Source: Desulfobacteraceae bacterium 4572_130
GTDB lineage: Bacteria; Desulfobacterota; Desulfobacteria; Desulfobacterales; Desulfobacteraceae
Length of the DNA stretch: 64,000 nucleotides
Assembly: GCA_002084425.1 (NCBI GenBank)
Contig: NBLN01000001.1
Span: 1 to 64,000, forward strand
Direction of reading: 5' to 3'
Below the pieces are notes generated by a model. It was not told the origin of the DNA. It searched no databases and worked only from the letters and a program-made list of their open reading frames with translations. Position 1 is the first letter of the stretch. Each line of letters opens with the position of its first letter. Below are positions 56,915-64,000 of this stretch, piece after piece. Made by a program: the position numbers and the translations under genes.

Positions 56915-58810
56915 ATGTCTTTGAATCCACTTTATAAAAATCTATCGCTTTGGATAGTTATAGTGTTGCTAATGGTAATGCTGTACAATATTTTTAATCA
57001 ACAACAGATGGGAGATACCAGTATTGGATATTCTGAATTTATTGCCATGGTGGAAAACCATCGAGTGCAAAATGTATTAATTCAGGGACAAGAACTTTAT
57101 ATTACAGATATTAATGGAACAAAATATTCAACTTTTGCTCCAAAAGATGGAGAACTTATAAAAATTTTACGGGAGAATGGAACTGCAATCAAAGCAAAGC
57201 CTCCAGCAGAATCAGCCTGGTTTATATCACTTCTTATATCCTGGCTTCCTATGCTTGTTCTTCTTGGATTATGGATTTTTTTTATGAGACAGATACAAGG
57301 CGGAGGAGGTAAAGCTCTTTCCTTTGGTAGAAGCCGGGCACGTTTAATGTCTGATAAACATGAAAAAATTACCTTTGCTAATGTTGCAGGTATAGATGAA
57401 GCTAAGGAAGAACTTGAAGAAATTGTTGAATTTCTTAAGGAACCAGAAAAATTTACTAGACTTGGGGGACGTATTCCTAAAGGTGTACTTCTTGTAGGTG
57501 CTCCAGGAACTGGGAAAACACTTTTATCTAGAGCTGTTGCAGGAGAAGCTGGGGTTCCATTTTTTACTATTTCAGGTTCAGATTTTGTTGAGATGTTTGT
57601 AGGTGTTGGAGCATCCAGAGTAAGAGACCTTTTTGCTCAGGGTAAAAAAAATGCTCCATGTATAATATTTATTGATGAAATTGATGCTGTAGGACGACAA
57701 AGAGGCGCTGGTATGGGAGGTGGGCATGATGAACGAGAGCAAACTTTAAATCAGCTTCTTGTGGAAATGGATGGTTTTGAATCTAATGAAGGTGTTATTT
57801 TAATGGCAGCAACTAATAGAGCTGATGTTCTTGATCCTGCACTGTTAAGGCCCGGTAGATTTGATCGACAAGTTATGGTTGATATGCCTGATATTAAAGG
57901 GAGAAAAGGTATTTTAGAGGTCCACATGAAAAAAACTCCTCTTGCTGATGAAGTTAATTCTCTAATTCTTGCAAAGGGAACTCCTGGATTTTCAGGGGCT
58001 GATCTTGAAAATCTTGTAAATGAGGCTGCTCTTCTTGCTGCAAAAAAAAATCATGAAAAACTTAATATGAATGATTTTGAAGATGCTAAAGATAAAGTTT
58101 ATATGGGGCTTGAGCGAAAATCAAAGGTAATTAGAGAAGATGAAAAAAAGACAACAGCATATCATGAGGCTGGTCATGCTTTAGTTGCAAGACTTCTTCC
58201 TGAAACAGATGCTATTAATAAAATAACTATAATTCCAAGAGGCAGAGCCGCAGGAGTTACATGGTTTCTTCCGGAAGAAAGTGATTTTAAATATAAAGAT
58301 CAGCTTGAAAATGAACTTGCTGTTTCCTTTGGAGGACGAGTTGCAGAAGAACTTATATTTAAGCGAATCACCACAGGAGCTTCCAATGATATTAAAAGAG
58401 CAACACAGCTTGCAAATAAAATGATCAGAACATGGGGTATGAGTGAAAATCTTGGATTACTTGCCTATGATCAAAGTGATGAACATATTTTCATTGGACG
58501 AGATATTAATCAGCCAAGAGAATATTCAGAATATACTGCTAGAAAAATTGATGAAGAAGTATCATTGATTACAAACAAGAGTTATAATACTGCAAAAAAT
58601 GTTTTAAAAAATAACATTGAAATTTTACATAAATTGGCAGAACTTCTTCTAGACAAAGAAACTGTAATGGGCGAAGAGCTTGATAAACTTATTAAATCTA
58701 TGAAGCCTGATTTTAATCCTTCAGCAGTTAAAGATGAAATAAAAAAACCAAAAGATAAAGTGGAAACAGAAAATATTAAAGAAGAACCAGAGACTATAAA
58801 CAAGGACTGA
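56915..58810 (+). CDS. ftsH: ATP-dependent zinc metalloprotease FtsH
   Basis: A membrane-anchored AAA+ protease that degrades misfolded membrane and regulatory proteins. The 631-residue protein has two membrane helices (about 9-28 and 102-124), the AAA module with Walker A GAPGTGKT (195-202), Walker [10 protein letters not shown], the [22 protein letters not shown], and the zinc-protease HEAGH (417-421). The C-terminus is charged ([16 protein letters not shown]). AGGAA precedes the ATG. folP follows 85 bp later, with a family B fragment between them. Confidence 0.97.
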   Translation: MSLNPLYKNLSLWIVIVLLMVMLYNIFNQQQMGDTSIGYSEFIAMVENHRVQNVLIQGQELYITDINGTKYSTFAPKDGELIKILRENGTAIKAKPPAESAWFISLLISWLPMLVLLGLWIFFMRQIQGGGGKALSFGRSRARLMSDKHEKITFANVAGIDEAKEELEEIVEFLKEPEKFTRLGGRIPKGVLLVGAPGTGKTLLSRAVAGEAGVPFFTISGSDFVEMFVGVGASRVRDLFAQGKKNAPCIIFIDEIDAVGRQRGAGMGGGHDEREQTLNQLLVEMDGFESNEGVILMAATNRADVLDPALLRPGRFDRQVMVDMPDIKGRKGILEVHMKKTPLADEVNSLILAKGTPGFSGADLENLVNEAALLAAKKNHEKLNMNDFEDAKDKVYMGLERKSKVIREDEKKTTAYHEAGHALVARLLPETDAINKITIIPRGRAAGVTWFLPEESDFKYKDQLENELAVSFGGRVAEELIFKRITTGASNDIKRATQLANKMIRTWGMSENLGLLAYDQSDEHIFIGRDINQPREYSEYTARKIDEEVSLITNKSYNTAKNVLKNNIEILHKLAELLLDKETVMGEELDKLIKSMKPDFNPSAVKDEIKKPKDKVETENIKEEPETINKD

Positions 58811-58837
58811 TTTTTTTATTTTTTTTATCAAAGGCAC

Positions 58838-58865
58838 CAACTTTTTATAAGTTCATCAAGATTAA
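58838..58865 (-). repeat. Repeat family B end fragment
   Basis: CCAACTTTTTATAAGTTCATCAA resembles the ACTTTTTACGAGTTTATTAA end of family B on the minus strand. Confidence 0.4.
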
Positions 58866-58895
58866 AACAAAGTAAAAATATTCAGGGAGAGAACA

Positions 58896-59759
58896 GTGAG
58901 CCAATATTTTATTGAGTCAGGCAGGTTTAAACTTAATTTAGACAAACCATGTATTATGGGAATTTTAAATATTACTCCTGATTCTTTTTCAGATGGAGGA
59001 AAATATTTTTCCGTTGATACTGCTGTTTCCCATGGAATAAAGCTTATTAAAAATGGAGCAGATATAATTGATATTGGTGGAGAATCTTCCCGCCCCTTTG
59101 CAGAATCTGTTCTACCAGAACAGGAGATGGAAAGAGTTATTCCTGTTATTGAAAAACTTTCAAGTCAAAGTGATATAATTATTTCCATTGATACTACAAA
59201 GGCAGAGGTTGCAAAGGAAGCTATTAATGCAGGAGCATCAATCATTAATGATATAAGTGCATTGGAAAAAGATCCATCCATGGCAAAAATTGCTGCTGAA
59301 ATGAATGTACCTGTTATTTTAATGCATATGAAAGGAACTCCTCAAACTATGCAGATAGATCCTGATTATGATAATCTTATGCATGAGATAACTAATTATT
59401 TAAAACAGCGAGCTTTATATGCAATTAAAACTGGAATAAAAAAAGATAATATAATCCTTGATCCTGGTATAGGGTTTGGGAAGACTGTTAAGCATAATCT
59501 TTTACTTATTAAACATCTTAAAAAAATTATTTCCATTGGATTTCCTGTTCTTATTGGACCATCCAAAAAATCTTTTATTCAAAAAACTCTTTCAGCTGGT
59601 ACTTCTAGAGAAATTAAATTTGATTCACAGGAAAACAAAAATGGAACATTAGCAGCAGTTGCGGTATGTGTTATGAATGGAGCACATATTATTAGGGTTC
59701 ATGATGTTAAATGTATAAAGCCTTTAATACAAATTATTACAGCAATACAAAATTCCTAG
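58896..59759 (+). CDS. folP: Dihydropteroate synthase
   Basis: FolP joins p-aminobenzoate to the pterin pyrophosphate in folate synthesis. The start is GTG at 58896, after a GGGAGAG site. The 287-residue TIM barrel has GILNITPDSFSDGG, DIGGESSRPF, INDISAL, VILMHMKGTPQTMQ, LDPGIGFGKT and GPSKKSF. Its end overlaps the start of the YbbR-like gene by about 50 bp. In related bacteria cdaA commonly lies between folP and ybbR; it is absent here. Confidence 0.95.
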   Translation: MSQYFIESGRFKLNLDKPCIMGILNITPDSFSDGGKYFSVDTAVSHGIKLIKNGADIIDIGGESSRPFAESVLPEQEMERVIPVIEKLSSQSDIIISIDTTKAEVAKEAINAGASIINDISALEKDPSMAKIAAEMNVPVILMHMKGTPQTMQIDPDYDNLMHEITNYLKQRALYAIKTGIKKDNIILDPGIGFGKTVKHNLLLIKHLKKIISIGFPVLIGPSKKSFIQKTLSAGTSREIKFDSQENKNGTLAAVAVCVMNGAHIIRVHDVKCIKPLIQIITAIQNS

Positions 59760-60691
59760 CAAAAATTTTTAATATAAAAATTTTTGTCATTTTAGTACTA
59801 GGTCTTTCTTTTATTTCTTTACTAGGTTGTACCACAGAAATAGAAGAAACTGATTTACTCCTTCCTGTTAATTTCTTGCCTATGCCCACAATTTTTGTAA
59901 AACCATTGTCTCATACAAAAAATATTGAAATTCATATCAAGGGACCATCAAAACTTATTAAACTCATTAAAAGTGATAACCTTAATTATACTGTTGACCT
60001 TTATACTGATATAGTTTCTGATCCTGTGGGAGAGTCTTTTTTTATTAAACCTGGCATTTATTCAATCCCGGTTATTAAAAAAAGAATTCCTATTTTTTCA
60101 AATGTGCAAATTACAAATATTAATCCCAATTTTATAATGGTCGAATTAGACAGAGAAATTTCAAAGTATCTCCCTATTAATGTTCCCTATATTGGAAAGC
60201 CAGAATCAGGATATCTTGCCCTTACAGCTAATACTGAGCCTAAAGCAATTGAAATAAAAGGTGCTGAAGCAATAATTAGATATCTGGAAAAAGTTGAAAC
60301 AAAACCTATAGATATTACAGGAGTTTCGGAAAATTTTAAAAAAGAAGTCCCTCTTGAACTTGATGCATCATCATTTTCAAGTTCCTGTGAAATTATTATT
60401 GTATCAGTTCCAATTAAAAAAAAAATTATTACAAAAAAATTTAAAAATATTACAGTTAAAACAAAAAATTGTTTAACCAAATGTAGTATTATGCCAAATA
60501 AAATTCAAATACAGGTTAAAGGGCATTCCAATATTTTTAAAGAGCCTGATATCCTAGACAAATTTGAAGTATATATAGATTTAAATGGATTAAAACAAGG
60601 AGTTTATGTTCGTACAGCAGTTATTAAATTACCATTAGATACAATTTTTATTGATGCAACTCCTGAAAATTTTACCGTAAAAATTGAATAG
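59711..60691 (+). CDS. YbbR-like protein with lipobox
   Basis: A 326-residue protein whose only good start (ATG 59711) lies inside the folP end. The N-terminus holds a membrane/lipoprotein signal with lipobox SLLGC (about residue 40). Two to three YbbR-type beta-repeats follow (IEIHIKGPSKLIKLIK; KAIEIKGAEAIIRYLEKVETKPIDITGVSENFKKEVPLEL; IQIQVKGHSNIF). YbbR partners CdaA, the diadenylate cyclase, in many bacteria, but no cdaA is adjacent. A lipidated start is unusual for the family, so the exact start remains open. Confidence 0.75.
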   Translation: MYKAFNTNYYSNTKFLAKIFNIKIFVILVLGLSFISLLGCTTEIEETDLLLPVNFLPMPTIFVKPLSHTKNIEIHIKGPSKLIKLIKSDNLNYTVDLYTDIVSDPVGESFFIKPGIYSIPVIKKRIPIFSNVQITNINPNFIMVELDREISKYLPINVPYIGKPESGYLALTANTEPKAIEIKGAEAIIRYLEKVETKPIDITGVSENFKKEVPLELDASSFSSSCEIIIVSVPIKKKIITKKFKNITVKTKNCLTKCSIMPNKIQIQVKGHSNIFKEPDILDKFEVYIDLNGLKQGVYVRTAVIKLPLDTIFIDATPENFTVKIE

Positions 60692-60748
60692 AAATATAAT
60701 TATTACAAAACTAAAAAAATACCACGCAATACAACATATAGCCAGCGC

Positions 60749-60776
60749 TTGACAGTAACCCATTCTATATTGTATT
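60749..60776 (+). promoter_or_regulatory. Candidate promoter before coaX
   Basis: TTGACA at 60749-60754 with TGTATT at 60771-60776 (16-bp spacing). The -10 is poor, and a family A repeat lies between it and coaX. Confidence 0.3.
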
Positions 60777-60820
60777 CAATATAAATAATTTATAAGGAAT
60801 TTCTATACTCTCCCATTATT

Positions 60821-60904
60821 AAATAACTGCTATAAGGCAGATCTGATTTTTAATTTCTGATTTGTTTTACAACGAAACATGAAAGTTTAAATTCTTTCAT
60901 ATAA
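60821..60904 (+). repeat. Dispersed repeat family A copy, loop-deleted
   Basis: AAATAACTGCTATAAGGCAG ... ATGAAAG-TTTAAATT-CTTTCAT. The central part of the 3' loop is deleted but the stem is kept. It ends 15 bp before coaX. Confidence 0.8.
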
Positions 60905-60919
60905 AAAAGGTAATAAAAT

Positions 60920-61690
60920 ATGCTTTTGGTCATAGATGTAGGAAACACAAATACTGTTATTGGCATCTTTAAAAAAGATATTTTAATACAAAATTGGAGA
61001 ATTAGAACAATAAAAGATACAACAGCAGATGAGTTTAATATCCTTGTTAAAGCTCTTTTTATTGATAAAAATATAAATCCTAAAAATATTAAAAAAACTG
61101 TTATTTCCTCAGTTGTTCCTTCAGCAGCATCAATTTTAAATATTTTCTGTAAAAGATATCTTTTTCAGAAACCTTTGTGGATTAATGCTGATTCTGTAAA
61201 AAAACTCATGCCAATACTTTACAATAATCCTGGTGAAGTTGGTGCTGATAGAATTGTTAATGGAGTTGCAGCCTTTGAAAAATATAAGAAAGCTTTAATA
61301 ATTGTTGATTTTGGAACAGCCACAACATTTGATATTATATCAGAAAAAGGGGAATATCTTGGAGGAGCTATAGCTCCTGGGGTGGTGATTTCTTCTGAAG
61401 CTCTTTTTCAAAATGCTTCAAAGCTTCCAAGAGTAGAAATATTTATGCCTCCTGACAATGTAATTGGAAAAAATACCATTGATAGTATCAAATCAGGAAT
61501 TATTTTTGGAAATGCAGCTCTTGTTGATGGTATGGTAGCAAGAATAAAAAAAAAGATGTCAGCACCACCTGTTGTAATTGCTACAGGAGGTCTTGCAAAT
61601 CTTATTGCAAGGGTTTCACAAACTATTGAAAAAGTTGAAAATTCACTTACTTTGGAAGGATTAAAAATTATAAGTAATGCAAGAGTATAA
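60920..61690 (+). CDS. coaX: Type III pantothenate kinase
   Basis: CoaX phosphorylates pantothenate, the first step from pantothenate to CoA. It has 256 residues with the ASKHA-fold motifs DVGNTNTVIGIF (phosphate 1), PGEVGADRIVNGVAAF, VDFGTATTFDII and GGAIAPGVVISSEALFQNASKLPRVEI. AAAAGG precedes the ATG. With panB at the other end of the window it shows that CoA can be built here. It is convergent with livF, 24 bp apart, with no clear terminator. Confidence 0.96.
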   Translation: MLLVIDVGNTNTVIGIFKKDILIQNWRIRTIKDTTADEFNILVKALFIDKNINPKNIKKTVISSVVPSAASILNIFCKRYLFQKPLWINADSVKKLMPILYNNPGEVGADRIVNGVAAFEKYKKALIIVDFGTATTFDIISEKGEYLGGAIAPGVVISSEALFQNASKLPRVEIFMPPDNVIGKNTIDSIKSGIIFGNAALVDGMVARIKKKMSAPPVVIATGGLANLIARVSQTIEKVENSLTLEGLKIISNARV

Positions 61691-61714
61691 ATGTATCAAA
61701 AAAAGTATTAACAA

Positions 61715-62422
61715 TTATATCCCAAGATATGCCTTTTTAACATCTTTATTATTAAAAAGATTATCACCTGTATCTGTCATTATTATTTCTCCTGTTTCCA
61801 TGACATAGCCCCTGTCAGCAACTTTAAGAGCAAGGCTTGCATTTTGTTCTACTAGAAAAATTGTAGTATTATTTTCTCTATTAATCTTTTTAATGATATT
61901 AAAAATCTGTGTTGTAATAATGGGAGCAAGGCCAAGGGAAGGCTCATCCAGCAAAAGAAGTTTTGGTCTTGCCATAATAGCCCTTGATATGGCAAGCATT
62001 TGCTGTTCCCCACCACTAAGGGTTCCTCCAGGTTGATTCCGTCTTTCTGATAAAATAGGAAAAAGCTGAAACACATAATCCATATCTTTTTTAATTTCAA
62101 AAACATCATTTCTTAAAAAGGTTCCCATATCTAAATTTTCCATCACTGTAAGATAGGGAAAAATGCGTCTTCCCTCAGGCACCTGACTTATACCCAAGGC
62201 AACTATTTTATCAGGATTAATGTTTTGAATAGGATTCCCTTGAAATAGTATGTCTCCTTTCCTAGGAGGAACAATACCTGATATTGTCATAAGAATTGTA
62301 GATTTTCCAGCACCATTAGCACCAATAAGTGTGATAATCTCACCTTGTTTAACTTCCATATTTATATCTTTTAATACTTGAATGTTACCATAAAAAGTTT
62401 GAATGTTTTTAAGCTTAAGCAT
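61715..62422 (-). CDS. livF: Branched-chain amino acid ABC transporter ATPase LivF
   Basis: LivF is one of the two ATPases of the LIV importer. The 235-residue protein has Walker A GANGAGKST, the Q-loop with SQVPEGRRIFPYLTVMENL, signature LSGGEQQMLAISRA, Walker B LLLLDEPSLGLAP and a His switch LVEQNA. The SQVPEGRRIFP stretch marks LivF rather than LivG. CAGGAG lies just upstream of the ATG. It is the last gene of livM-livG-livF, after a 66-bp gap holding a family B end. Confidence 0.95.
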   Translation of the reverse strand: MLKLKNIQTFYGNIQVLKDINMEVKQGEIITLIGANGAGKSTILMTISGIVPPRKGDILFQGNPIQNINPDKIVALGISQVPEGRRIFPYLTVMENLDMGTFLRNDVFEIKKDMDYVFQLFPILSERRNQPGGTLSGGEQQMLAISRAIMARPKLLLLDEPSLGLAPIITTQIFNIIKKINRENNTTIFLVEQNASLALKVADRGYVMETGEIIMTDTGDNLFNNKDVKKAYLGI

Positions 62423-62449
62423 GGTGCTCCTGTAAAAATCTAAATTTAA

Positions 62450-62475
62450 TGGTGCTGTAAAAATTCTTTATATTC
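62450..62475 (-). repeat. Repeat family B end fragment
   Basis: GGTGCTGTAAAAATTCTTTA matches the GGCATTGTAAAAATTCT end of family B. It lies between livG and livF. Confidence 0.35.
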
Positions 62476-62488
62476 ATAAATTTCTATT

Positions 62489-63271
62489 TTACACCACTTC
62501 CTCTCCTAAATATGCTTTAATAACAGCAGGATTATTTCTTATTTCTTTTGGAGTTCCTTCTCCTATTTTTTTGCCATAATCTACCACATGAATATTATCA
62601 GAAAGACTCATAACCAGTTTCATATCATGTTCTATAAGAAGTATTGAAATATCATTTTGCTCACGAATTTTTAAAATTAATTCATCTAATTCATTTGTTT
62701 CTTGGGGATTTAAACCTGCAGCAGGCTCATCAAGCAACAATAAAAATGGCTCTGTTGCTAAAGCTCTTGCAATTTCAAGACGTTTTTGTGCACCATAGGG
62801 AAGGCTTGTAACAAGTTCATTAACATATATTTCAAGACCTAATTCTTTAAGAATAAAATAGGATTTTTCTATAATTAGTCTTTCTTCAGCTTTTGTTGAT
62901 TTATTATTTAAAATTGCACCAATAACACCTGCTTTTGTTACACAATGGCAGCCAACCATAATATTTTCTAGAGCTGTCATAGATGTAAAAAGTCGAATAT
63001 TTTGAAAAGTTCTGGCAAGTCCTTTTTTTGTAATAATATTTGGTTTAAGACCATTTATTTTTTCATTATTTCCTTTGGGGCTAATAAGTATATCGCCATT
63101 GCTTGGTTTGTAGATACCTGTAATACAGTTAAAAAAAGTTGTTTTACCTGCTCCGTTAGGACCTATAAGAGCTGCAATTTCTTTTTTATTAATTGAAATA
63201 TTTAAATTGTGTAATGCCCTTAATCCACCAAAATTCATGGTTAGATTTTTTACTTTAAGAATTGACTTCAT
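62489..63271 (-). CDS. livG: Branched-chain amino acid ABC transporter ATPase LivG
   Basis: The partner ATPase, about 260 residues, with LTMNFGGLRALHNLNI, Walker A GPNGAGKTTFFNCITG, the LivG-specific GLARTFQNIRLFTSMTALENIMVGCH, signature LPYGAQKRLEIARALA, Walker B LLLLDEPAAGLNPQE and LIEHDMKLV. The start is put at ATG 63271; a GTG at 63280 is equally possible. Either start overlaps the livM end (stop at 63255), implying translational coupling. Confidence 0.94.
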   Translation of the reverse strand: MKSILKVKNLTMNFGGLRALHNLNISINKKEIAALIGPNGAGKTTFFNCITGIYKPSNGDILISPKGNNEKINGLKPNIITKKGLARTFQNIRLFTSMTALENIMVGCHCVTKAGVIGAILNNKSTKAEERLIIEKSYFILKELGLEIYVNELVTSLPYGAQKRLEIARALATEPFLLLLDEPAAGLNPQETNELDELILKIREQNDISILLIEHDMKLVMSLSDNIHVVDYGKKIGEGTPKEIRNNPAVIKAYLGEEVV

Positions 63272-64000
63272 TTTTAACACTATTTTTTTCTAGGATAGGA
63301 TCAAATTTATATATTCTGCGCACATTTTTTATAATTCCACCAGGTCTAAATACCATCATAAGAACAAGGACTGCCCCAAATATAATCATTCTAAATTCTG
63401 AAAATGCTCTTAAATATTCTGGAAGAAGTATTAAAAGAAGTGCACCTAGAACAACGCCAGTTATGGAACCCATGCCACCCAGTACAACAGTACAAAGAAT
63501 AATAACTGATTCCCAAATAGTAAAACTTGCAGGATTTATAAATGTTGTTTTTGCTGCAAAAATAACACCACCCATTCCTGCCCACATAGCACCAAGCCCA
63601 AAGGCTCGAAGTTTTGTTTTCCCCTTATTTATTCCCATTGCCTGACATGCTATTTCATCATCTTTTAAGGCAATCCAAGCCCTTCCAATCCTTGAATTTT
63701 GAAGTCTATTTGTTACAAAAATTGTTAAAGCAACCATTCCTACAATAATATAAAATAAATATTTTGTTGTTCCTTGAAGAGATAGATCAATTCCCAGAAA
63801 ACAAGGCTTGGGAATATTACTTATACCACTTGGGCCAAAGGAAAAATCATTCCAATTTTCCAGAACAAGACGAATTATCTCTCCAAACCCAAGCGTTACA
63901 ATTGCCAAATAATCTCCTCTTAATCTTAAAACTGGATAACCTAAAATTACTCCAAATATTAATGCAAGAATACCGCCCAAAGGTAAAGCAATCCAAAAAA
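63255..64000 (-). CDS. livM: Branched-chain amino acid ABC transporter permease LivM, partial
   Basis: The frame is open to the window edge, so the N-terminus is missing; about 248 residues are visible. Membrane helices and the LivM motifs VLRLRGDYLAIVTLGFGEIIRLVLENW, AWIALKDDEIACQAMGINKGKTKLRAFGLGAMWAGMGG and VILCTVVLGGMGSITGVVLGALLL are clear. It forms the channel with LivH, which should lie just beyond base 64000. The end overlaps livG. Confidence 0.93.
   Translation of the reverse strand, partial: FWIALPLGGILALIFGVILGYPVLRLRGDYLAIVTLGFGEIIRLVLENWNDFSFGPSGISNIPKPCFLGIDLSLQGTTKYLFYIIVGMVALTIFVTNRLQNSRIGRAWIALKDDEIACQAMGINKGKTKLRAFGLGAMWAGMGGVIFAAKTTFINPASFTIWESVIILCTVVLGGMGSITGVVLGALLLILLPEYLRAFSEFRMIIFGAVLVLMMVFRPGGIIKNVRRIYKFDPILEKNSVKNEVNS

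Overview
The window reads as a chromosomal segment of a strongly AT-rich (about 30% G+C by eye) anaerobic Gram-negative bacterium, most likely a sulfate-reducing Desulfobacterota/Desulfobacterales member. The evidence is a siroheme-decarboxylase-type AsnC protein (AhbB; alternative haem pathway of sulfate reducers), a membrane FeS ETF:quinone oxidoreductase next to etfBA, a TRAP carboxylate transporter, a branched-chain amino-acid ABC transporter, type IV pilus genes and a secreted cadherin/SWM-repeat adhesin. No rRNA, tRNA, CRISPR array, transposase or phage gene was recognised.

Layout. 1-3.5 kb: a large secreted adhesin (minus strand, C-terminus outside the window). 4-16 kb: housekeeping genes (panB, a DUF2520 dehydrogenase, dnaN-gyrB, queA-DUF2065, gatB, a TolB-like periplasmic protein, ispF, cysS). 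16-19.3 kb: TRAP operon dctP-dctQ-dctM (minus). 20-22.7 kb: ssb, ahbB and a radical SAM gene. 22.7-28 kb: an RND efflux pump and adaptor divergent from a TetR regulator, with a palindromic operator between them. 28.4-32.3 kb: FeS oxidoreductase-etfB-etfA, a beta-oxidation electron exit to quinone. 32.5-33.5 kb: an OleD-like reductase. 33.9-36.5 kb: pilO-pilP-pilQ without pilM or pilN. 36.5-41.5 kb: a defence island with an m4C methylase, a BsaWI-like nuclease, a frameshifted DEAD/Z1 helicase, an unknown protein and a second methylase. 41.8-46.7 kb: a Gld-type ABC transporter with DUF4340 partner. 46.8-48.2 kb: isochorismatase-family and LD-carboxypeptidase genes. 48.3-51.4 kb: birA-bioY-ecfA-ecfT biotin uptake operon with a BirA operator. 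51.6-61.7 kb: typA, nitroreductase, two minor prepilins, tilS, ftsH, folP, ybbR-like and coaX. 61.7-64 kb: livM-livG-livF (minus, livM cut by the window edge).

Most intergenic space is occupied by three dispersed, transposase-less repeat families. Family A is about 97 bp with a 5' CTGCC/GGCAG hairpin and a 3' hairpin ending TTTCATATAAA, and often sits just upstream of genes. Family B is built on CTCGTAAAAAGT ... TTTTTACAATGCCATCA. Family C is about 160 bp with CCTTTG(C/T)(C/G)CAA-type inverted ends. None is visible inside the defence island.

The most interesting item is the 36.5-41.5 kb island. It pairs a Z1-type DEAD helicase (the ATPase class known from CglI/NgoAVII ATP-dependent restriction enzymes) with a BsaWI-like PD-(D/E)XK nuclease, two methylases and an unrecognised small protein, and has a -1 frameshift at a homopolymer inside the helicase gene. 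Also notable are the BirA and TetR operators, the loss of cysteines in the first CCG domain of the ETF oxidoreductase, tilS bracketed by inverted family C repeats, an RND pump whose C-terminus is encoded by a family A repeat, and a folP-ybbR junction without cdaA.
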